Positions 6,648 through 11,402 of a stretch of DNA of 11,402 nucleotides are shown piece by piece (position 1 is the first letter of the stretch; the number at the start of each line of letters is the position of its first letter). Under the pieces are notes generated by a model that made no database searches, had not been told where the DNA came from, and saw nothing but the letters and a program-made list of their open reading frames with translations. The DNA comes from Planctomicrobium sp. (GTDB lineage Bacteria; Planctomycetota; Planctomycetia; Planctomycetales; Planctomycetaceae), in contig JABJMI010000912.1 in assembly GCA_018659505.1 (NCBI GenBank), positions 1 through 11,402 on the forward strand, in the 5' to 3' direction. The translations under genes and the position numbers were made by a program.

Positions 6648-8768
6648 ATGAGCAAAGAGATGAAGGAACAATCGCAGGAGAACGCTTCAGCCGATTCCGC
6701 TAAAAAATCTCCGAGCTTCATACGGAGAGTTCTCAGATATTTCATGGTGATGTCGATCTTGGCGACAATCGGGTTGCTTTGCCTGCCGTGGATTGCCTCC
6801 TCCGTGATTAGTCAAGATGCGGCTGAAGAATGGATCTCTGATCAGATTCCGGGTGACATCAAAATTGGCAACGCTTCGATTGGCTGGCAATCTCCCGTGA
6901 TGCTGAATGATGTCAGCTACTCCGACAAGCTAGGCAATGAACTTGTCAACGTCAGAGCGGTCACATCAAATCAGTCGCTGTGGGATCTCTTCCGTAGACC
7001 GAACCGTCCTATTGAGCTTGAATTCGAAGGGATGAACGCTTCCTTCATTGTTCCACGCTTACACCAAAGAGACACAACCGGAGAGTCTATCGATATCAAT
7101 GTTGTCTTAAAGAAAATCCTGGAACACAAAATCCCACGGATGAATCGTGACATGACAGTCAGCGTGATTCAAAGCCGCTTGGAACTGACTGACGCAGAGG
7201 GAAATCTGCTGACACGGTGGAGTCCTGTCTCGGGGAAATTCCAATCAAAAACGGGCAGCACACCCGAGCAGACTTTGAACATCGTTGCTCCTGTCGCTTC
7301 GCTATCACAGAATTATGCCAGCGAACCTGCTTCACAAGACCAACTGATGATCAATGCCAAATTCATCAACCCCATAAAATCGCAGTCAGCGTCTCCTGAG
7401 CGATTTACTTTCGACATAAAAAGTTCACAGCAACCATTGATGATGCTACGTCCTCTGTTGGAGGATTACCTGCCAGAGCTGCTGCCGCTGGAACCGGTGA
7501 CAGGTCAATTCGTAGGCATTGTTGAGAGAGTGGGTCTGGAAGACTTGCTCGTAAAATTTGAGACACAATCTATAGACGATCAGGGCGATTACATTGGACG
7601 GTCGTTAGAACCACAGCTTCCTCTGAAGATCAATTTGCACGTTGACTACTCTCGTGAAGCGGACCGCATTCAGGTCGAGAATCTTTACGCACAACTCGAT
7701 CAAACCTCAGTGGAGGTCAAAGGCGAAGTCACTGACATCTCCGGCAAACAAGTTGTCGATGCCACTGGAAAATTGAAATCACCAGCGGAAGGCTTGTCGA
7801 ATTTGCTCCCAGAGGAACTCAAAGAGAACATCGAATTCAAAGAGATTCAGATGTCTGACCTGAAAATGAAAGGTCCACTACGACCTGATCCGGCGAAGCC
7901 TTTCGACTTTGTCTTTGAACTGTCAACAACAGTCACATGGTCCGAAGCCACCGCTTACGGACTTATTTCACAGAACGGGAAAGTCAAACTTTCGATGCTT
8001 GGGGATCAGCTAAAATTGACTCCAATCTCTGTTCCAATTAACGATGGGCAGATTCTGAAATTACCGACGGTTGACCTCTCAACGAAACCGATCTCGGTTT
8101 CGTTCGAGAAAGGTTTAACACTCGATCATATTAACCTCACTGAGCAAATTTGCAGCGATTGGTTACGGTTTGTCTCTCCTCTTCTCTCTGATGCAACACG
8201 CCCGAGCGGGACATTTTCTCTTGTGGCTGAGGCTGGGACACTTCAACTGCAACATGCTGATGAGGCTGACTTGTCAGGAAAAATCAATATCCATCGTGCT
8301 CAAATTCGTCCCGGTCCGCTGGCAAATGAATTGCTCGACATGGTGGCAGCCATTCGCGTCATCAAAGATCGAGGACGCAGTTCGAATGAGTTACTCTTCA
8401 TGGAAATGGAAAATCAATCTATTGAATATCAAGTCGTCGAAGGTCGCGTTTATCACAAAGGATTTCGTTTCAACGTCGGAGATTTCACGTTTGAAAGCGT
8501 TGGGTCTGTCGGTTTTGACGAAACATTAGACATCTATGTGACGATGGAATTCCCGCGAGACATCGCCGAGCGAGGACCAATACTGCAATCAATTACAAGC
8601 CAACCATTAGAGTTCCACATCACAGGCACCACGAAGGATCCTAAAATCAAAGGGGAAGAACTCAAAGAAATGGGAAAACGAATCGGCATCCAAGCCGCCG
8701 AAGGGTTGTTGCAGAAAATCCTGGAAAACCGCGAGCGACGCGAACCTAGAAGAAAAAAGAATCGGTAA
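6648..8768 (+). CDS. AsmA-like membrane-anchored protein
   Basis: A 706-residue protein. A charged cytoplasmic tail (1-28) precedes one transmembrane segment (about 31-54, YFMVMSILATIGLLCLPWIA). The rest is rich in beta-strand-like alternation and looks extracytoplasmic. The segment after the anchor (AAEEWISDQIPGDIKIGNASIGW) resembles the opening of AsmA/TamB-type proteins, where strands build a long lipid-carrying groove. The last 110 or so residues fit an AsmA C-terminal region: YQVVEGRVYHKGFRF (about 593-607), SVGSVGFDETLDIYVTMEFP (618-637) and LEFHITGTTKDPKI (654-667), ending in a basic tail RREPRRKKNR. AsmA-like proteins move phospholipids or shape outer-membrane assembly; that role here is an inference from pattern and topology. 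The ATG is supported by TAAGG seven bases upstream (6636-6640). It stands alone, divergent from DUF1579 and convergent with the ketoacyl synthase. Confidence 0.75.
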   Translation: MSKEMKEQSQENASADSAKKSPSFIRRVLRYFMVMSILATIGLLCLPWIASSVISQDAAEEWISDQIPGDIKIGNASIGWQSPVMLNDVSYSDKLGNELVNVRAVTSNQSLWDLFRRPNRPIELEFEGMNASFIVPRLHQRDTTGESIDINVVLKKILEHKIPRMNRDMTVSVIQSRLELTDAEGNLLTRWSPVSGKFQSKTGSTPEQTLNIVAPVASLSQNYASEPASQDQLMINAKFINPIKSQSASPERFTFDIKSSQQPLMMLRPLLEDYLPELLPLEPVTGQFVGIVERVGLEDLLVKFETQSIDDQGDYIGRSLEPQLPLKINLHVDYSREADRIQVENLYAQLDQTSVEVKGEVTDISGKQVVDATGKLKSPAEGLSNLLPEELKENIEFKEIQMSDLKMKGPLRPDPAKPFDFVFELSTTVTWSEATAYGLISQNGKVKLSMLGDQLKLTPISVPINDGQILKLPTVDLSTKPISVSFEKGLTLDHINLTEQICSDWLRFVSPLLSDATRPSGTFSLVAEAGTLQLQHADEADLSGKINIHRAQIRPGPLANELLDMVAAIRVIKDRGRSSNELLFMEMENQSIEYQVVEGRVYHKGFRFNVGDFTFESVGSVGFDETLDIYVTMEFPRDIAERGPILQSITSQPLEFHITGTTKDPKIKGEELKEMGKRIGIQAAEGLLQKILENRERREPRRKKNR

Positions 8769-8771
8769 AAA

Positions 8772-8801
8772 GTTGAGAGTTTATGGTTGAGAGTTGAGAG
8801 T
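8772..8801 (+). repeat. Three copies of GTTGAGAGT
   Basis: Copies begin at 8772, 8786 and 8793; the last two overlap by two bases. They start four bases after the stop of the AsmA-like gene. Probably a low-complexity repeat created by slippage. Confidence 0.6.
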
Positions 8802-8845
8802 CAACAAACAGCTAAGGAACTGTCCTATATTAAAACCCCGCTATT

Positions 8846-8912
8846 AGCCGTTTGGGCGTTAGCCCCGGTTTGACTCTGCCACACGCTTAACCGGGGCTAT
8901 CGCCCTGCGGCT
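8846..8912. terminator. Long inverted repeat between convergent genes
   Basis: The left arm (8846-8870, beginning AGCCGTTTGGGCGTTAGCCC) pairs with the right arm (8889-8912, ending CGCCCTGCGGCT) over about 24 bases, with one bulge and few mismatches; the loop is 18 bases. The inner part, TAGCCCCGGTT against AACCGGGGCTA, is perfect for 11 base pairs. It lies in the 192-base gap where the AsmA-like gene and the ketoacyl synthase converge, so it may act as a bidirectional terminator. There is no T-tract, and the size and imperfection suggest a dispersed palindromic repeat (REP/MITE-like). Confidence 0.6.
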
Positions 8913-8960
8913 TATGGAAAATTGCTACGTCGATTCCGAGAAGTTACTTCGGAACAATTC

Positions 8961-10166
8961 CTAAACCCGCTTCAGCAGCCCGACAGCGATATGTCCACCG
9001 AAGCCGAGAGACGTCTTGAGCAGGTATTCAATCGGCTGCTGGATAGAGTTCGCTCCATTGACAGCATTCGGGCAGTTTGCATCGTGATGAACATGGTTGA
9101 CCGTTGGGGGAATGACTTGATCTCGCAGAGCAAGAGCACTGAATGCCGTTTCAACCGAACCGGCAGCGCCCATTAAATGTCCGATGGAGCCTTTCACACC
9201 GAACCCAAGCGGTTTGTGCGGAAACAGTTTGGCAATTGCACGTGCCTCGGTTAGATCATTCATCTCAGTAGCAGTGCCGTGATAACAAATCGCTGAGACT
9301 TGCTGCGGGAATACCTGATTCCGTTCGAGCAATCTTGCAATCAATTCGCAGAGTGTTTCTCCGCTTGAGTCGACTGATGTTAATCCACTGGGATCACTGG
9401 CAATCATTCCATCAACCCATTCTGCAACCGGACGAACACCTCGTGAAATTGCCTCGTCCCATACTTCCAGAACCATCGCACCTGCACCTTCACCAACGAT
9501 AAAACCGCAGCGGTATTCATCAAATGGCTTGCACGCTGTCGCAGGGTTATCTTTCGCTTTCGCCAGAACGCCGAGTCGTTGATAAGAAGAAAGTAATCCA
9601 ACGTGCAGAGAAGAATCTGTACTGCCAGCGATAGCTCGTACGGCATCTCCTTGACGTAACAAGTCCGCAGCTCGAATAATACTGACCAACCCCGTGGCAC
9701 ATGCTGCGACAGGTGCTATGACCGGACCTTCGGCTTCGATTGCGTGAGCAACATCTGTAACTGGTTGACTAGGAAAAAGCGAAGCCACCTCAGGGCTAAC
9801 TTGAGGATCGCTTTTGAGTGAATGAAATAGTCGATCGACCGAATTCAAATCCGTTTTACTCGTGCCGATGACACACGCCATCTCATGTAGGAACTCTTTT
9901 GGTATCGCTGCATGTGAAATCGCCTGTCGAGCAGCCAGCAGAGCGAAAGCAGAAGTCCTTGTCAGATTAGCATTTGGTCGTTGAAGTTCGACTGGCGCAC
10001 CGTACCATGCTTGTGAGGTCTCAATTCCTTCTGACGGAATTTCACTTTCGTTGAGGAATCGACCAGCTGACTCTCCATTAAGAAGCCGCTGCCAGGATTG
10101 CTCTCGCTGCGAACTTAACGGAGTCACAAGCCCAACGCCAGTAATGGCAATTCGCATGTGACTCAC
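8961..10166 (-). CDS. Beta-ketoacyl-[acyl-carrier-protein] synthase (KAS I/II type)
   Basis: A 401-residue thiolase-fold condensing enzyme (FabF is about 413), which extends an acyl chain with malonyl-ACP in the cytoplasm. The N-terminus ITGVGLVTPL (8-17) is typical. The catalytic set is complete: Cys156 in VAACATGL, His296 in YHGTATEMND, Lys325 in VKGSIGH and His330 in GHLMGAAGS. PFDEYRCGFIVGEGAGAMVLE (214-234) is the usual core strand-loop. The C-terminal loop reads SLGFGGHIAVGLL (386-398) where FabF has a SFGFGGTN motif; the gating Phe (Phe389) is kept but the T-N pair is H-I. I read the start as GTG at 10166, with GGGAG six bases upstream; ATG 10157 is also in frame. No acyl carrier protein, ketoreductase or dehydratase lies beside it, so it may be a secondary KAS serving a specialised lipid or polyketide rather than the main FabF. 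Confidence 0.92.
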   Translation of the reverse strand: MSHMRIAITGVGLVTPLSSQREQSWQRLLNGESAGRFLNESEIPSEGIETSQAWYGAPVELQRPNANLTRTSAFALLAARQAISHAAIPKEFLHEMACVIGTSKTDLNSVDRLFHSLKSDPQVSPEVASLFPSQPVTDVAHAIEAEGPVIAPVAACATGLVSIIRAADLLRQGDAVRAIAGSTDSSLHVGLLSSYQRLGVLAKAKDNPATACKPFDEYRCGFIVGEGAGAMVLEVWDEAISRGVRPVAEWVDGMIASDPSGLTSVDSSGETLCELIARLLERNQVFPQQVSAICYHGTATEMNDLTEARAIAKLFPHKPLGFGVKGSIGHLMGAAGSVETAFSALALRDQVIPPTVNHVHHDANCPNAVNGANSIQQPIEYLLKTSLGFGGHIAVGLLKRV

Positions 10167-10172
10167 AAGTCG

Positions 10173-10177
10173 CTCCC
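10173..10177 (-). promoter_or_regulatory. Ribosome binding site deciding a GTG start
   Basis: On the minus strand GGGAG stands six bases before GTG at 10166, but fifteen bases before the in-frame ATG at 10157. The spacing favours GTG as the start of the ketoacyl synthase. Confidence 0.55.
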
Positions 10178-10298
10178 GGAAGACGAATCATCAGGTTTCA
10201 AGAAAACTGAAAGATCAGTTTGCACGAGAAGGTTAGAAAACATGGATGGAAAATATTCGCAATCAACTTCAATAACAGGCATGTGATGTAAGTTTTTC

Positions 10299-10335
10299 AC
10301 CCTTGCCCCTAGACACTAGCCCCTCAACCCTTTCA
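10299..10335. repeat. Pyrimidine-rich degenerate repeat
   Basis: The stretch repeats CCCT-containing units: CACCCTTGCCCCTAG, then ACACTAGCCCCTC, then AACCCTTTCAC. It lies just downstream of the 77-residue protein gene and upstream of the ketoacyl synthase. CCCTAG/CACTAG-type tracts of this kind are, from memory, frequent in planctomycete spacers. No palindrome strong enough for a terminator was seen. Confidence 0.4.
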
Positions 10336-10340
10336 CCAAA

Positions 10341-10574
10341 TCAGCTGCGATTACTGCTACGCCCCACAGCGAATAATGCCAACCCAAACATGATGACAGT
10401 AATAAAAATTTCGGTCCATAACGGACGGACAATCACACTGCTTCCGCCACCGATAGGAACTTGAACCGGTGCATTCGGGACCGCTACTGGAGCCTGTGCA
10501 TAGACCACATGCCCCAAACAAACGATGACTAAGCATGTCAGCAGGAATAAAATTCTCTGTCGTTTTAGATTCAT
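10341..10574 (-). CDS. Small exported/membrane protein with C-terminal anchor
   Basis: A 77-residue protein with three parts: a signal peptide (about 1-27: basic MNLKRQR, a hydrophobic core, ending VYAQA), a short Pro/Val-rich linker (PVAVPNAPVQVPIGGGSSVI, 29-48) and a transmembrane segment (about 54-70, EIFITVIMFGLALFAV) followed by a basic tail GRSSNRS. After processing, the mature protein would be some 50 residues with its N-terminus outside and the short tail in the cytoplasm. Small proteins with a GGSSVIVRPLW-type motif before one anchor recur in planctomycetes as far as I recall; no function is known. The clear signal peptide and anchor argue that the gene is real despite its size and lack of a good ribosome binding site. 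Confidence 0.7.
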   Translation of the reverse strand: MNLKRQRILFLLTCLVIVCLGHVVYAQAPVAVPNAPVQVPIGGGSSVIVRPLWTEIFITVIMFGLALFAVGRSSNRS

Positions 10575-10761
10575 ATCGATAGCAAGTAGAAGGAAGATCT
10601 GTATCCAGAGAATTTACAGAAATCGGTCCGAAACCTCAATCTCCTGGAGTTGGTTCCTAAATTCAAATTGAACGAGAAAAGATGTAGGCTTCCAATGAGG
10701 GAAAAGGTACTACCTGACTGTGAGTCGCTGTTCCTACGCTTCCTAAAGAGATCTCAGCGGA

Positions 10762-10789
10762 ATGTGATCCCGCGTTTTAGGGATCACGT
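10762..10789. repeat. Hairpin with perfect 8-base arms
   Basis: GTGATCCC (10764-10771) and GGGATCAC (10780-10787) are perfect arms around the loop GCGTTTTA; one wobble and one A-T pair extend the stem to 10 pairs. It may help end transcription of the minus-strand gene at 10938, but it lies some 150 bases past the stop and lacks a T-tract. Confidence 0.5.
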
Positions 10790-10814
10790 ATTGTTGGATT
10801 TTAGAAAGTATGGA

Positions 10815-10881
10815 TCACGCAGAGCCACAGAGATCGCTGAGTTTATAGCTTTTCCTCTGCGGACCCTACGGCTCTGCGTGA
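10815..10881. repeat. Inverted repeat with perfect 12-base arms
   Basis: TCACGCAGAGCC (10815-10826) pairs perfectly with GGCTCTGCGTGA (10870-10881). A second inner pairing, CAGAG (10828-10832) with CTCTG (10855-10859), makes a longer imperfect stem. The left side contains the core shared with 2425-2452. The words ACGCAGAG and CCACAGAG are typical of dispersed intergenic repeats found in several environmental phyla (from memory). It lies 57 bases beyond the stop of the 152-residue protein gene, so it may also protect or end that transcript. Confidence 0.6.
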
Positions 10882-10937
10882 GGTGATTTTGCTTCATCTT
10901 TCGGAAACAGACTCTATGACATTGTCAAAGTCCTCTG

Positions 10938-11396
10938 TTACTTAAAGAACTTCATAATGTTCCCCGGGTCGAGGATTGATTCGGTCCAGGATTTCCTTTC
11001 GCCGGAGAAGTTATTCCAAACCTGACCAACGTAAGGTTGGTAAGTTGACTGCAGGACCGGTAAAAAACCTTCTTCTCGCAACATGACGAGCGAATCCTGA
11101 TAATGCTGTAAAACATTCCGTTGCAGCAAGCTCCCGGCAACTTTAACACCTGTGACACCTGTCATCGTGATGGTTGAAGCCTGTTGAGCGGTGTGCATCG
11201 CGACCGCTGTTGCGGCTTCGAAAGGAGAGATATTCTCTTGCGTCGCAGTGGCATGGAGCGATTCCCAATACTGTCGCATTTCACTTTCTGGCAAGAGTTT
11301 CTGAATCTTCGCCTGACTCGCTGACTCCCGAGTTTCAGCGACGAAATCTCTTAATTCTTGCACAGACAAAGGGGGCTTATCGAAGGAGGATGCCAT
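10938..11396 (-). CDS. Hypothetical protein, 152 residues, not recognised
   Basis: I do not recognise this family. The protein has no signal peptide and no clear membrane segment; one mildly hydrophobic, Thr/Val-rich stretch (TITMTGVTGVKVAGSLL, 75-91) is too polar for a sure anchor. Most of the chain looks helical: SVQELRDFVAETRESASQAKI (11-31), PFEAATAVAMHTAQQAS (58-74), and NVLQHYQDSLVMLREEG (94-110). The C-terminus is aromatic (WTESILDPGNIMKFFK). It is probably cytoplasmic. The ATG at 11396 is preceded by GGAAAT at the window edge, so the ribosome binding site cannot be fully judged; other starts upstream are outside view. It is the first of three successive minus-strand genes, but 363 bases separate it from the next, so it is probably a separate transcription unit. 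Confidence 0.65.
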   Translation of the reverse strand: MASSFDKPPLSVQELRDFVAETRESASQAKIQKLLPESEMRQYWESLHATATQENISPFEAATAVAMHTAQQASTITMTGVTGVKVAGSLLQRNVLQHYQDSLVMLREEGFLPVLQSTYQPYVGQVWNNFSGERKSWTESILDPGNIMKFFK

Positions 11397-11402
11397 ATTT
11401 CC

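Larger units (their letters stand above)
10575..10937. other. 363-base gene-free stretch with two strong inverted repeats
   Basis: This stretch must hold the promoter of the 77-residue protein gene and the 3' end of the 152-residue protein gene, both on the minus strand. It carries a hairpin at 10762-10789 and an inverted repeat at 10815-10881. An open frame at 10650-10886 on the plus strand runs through both and is not credible. I cannot place promoter boxes. Confidence 0.5.

Noticed and set aside
8772..8801. A CRISPR-like or iteron array
   Set aside because: Only three short copies with irregular spacing, two of them overlapping, and no spacer structure, cas gene or replication gene nearby.
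8922..9176. An 84-codon open frame on the plus strand
   Set aside because: Mostly antisense to the 3' end of the ketoacyl synthase, with no independent support.
10650..10886. A 78-codon open frame on the plus strand
   Set aside because: It runs through the hairpin at 10762-10789 and the inverted repeat at 10815-10881; its C-terminus is merely translated repeat sequence.
1..11402. A defence, toxin-antitoxin or biosynthetic gene cluster
   Set aside because: No nuclease, helicase, toxin, transposase or tailoring enzyme genes are present; the genes are housekeeping, envelope-related or unassigned.

Overview
The window looks like chromosomal DNA from a planctomycete (Planctomycetales type). The inference rests on gene families common in that phylum: two quinoprotein-like beta-propeller proteins, an exported DUF1080 protein, an exported DUF1579 protein, a very short signal-peptide/anchor protein, and intergenic DNA rich in degenerate palindromes. 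No ribosomal RNA or marker gene is present, so the assignment stays an inference. I see no tRNA, rRNA, CRISPR array, insertion sequence, integrase or phage gene.

Layout. Positions 1-2187 (minus strand) hold a membrane-anchored beta-propeller gene followed 40 bases later by the 5' part of a DUF1080 gene that runs off the left edge. A 377-base gene-free stretch separates this pair from a divergent gene for an exported beta-propeller protein (2565-3848, plus). That gene converges on acetyl-CoA synthetase (3929-5875, minus), with a GC-rich perfect-arm hairpin between them. Just upstream of acs on the same strand lies an exported DUF1579 protein (to 6435 or 6483). Divergent from it is a 706-residue AsmA-like, membrane-anchored protein (6648-8768, plus). 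That gene converges on a beta-ketoacyl synthase (8961-10166, minus), with a 67-base inverted repeat in the gap. Two more minus-strand genes follow: a 77-residue exported/membrane miniprotein (10341-10574) and an unrecognised 152-residue protein (10938-11396), separated by 363 bases containing two strong inverted repeats.

How the genes fit together. Acetyl-CoA synthetase (acetate activation) and the ketoacyl synthase (acyl chain condensation) both belong to acyl metabolism, but they are about 3 kb apart, with an opposite-strand gene between them, and nothing shows shared control. The AsmA-like protein, beta-propellers, DUF1080, DUF1579 and miniprotein all concern the cell envelope or periplasm. 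This is mostly ordinary housekeeping and envelope territory. I found no convincing new multi-gene system. The most interesting points are a beta-propeller protein that has lost the tryptophan part of one repeat, a ketoacyl synthase with an intact catalytic set but an altered C-terminal glycine loop, two short orphan proteins, and a set of palindromic intergenic elements, two of which share a sequence core although they lie 8 kb apart in opposite orientation.
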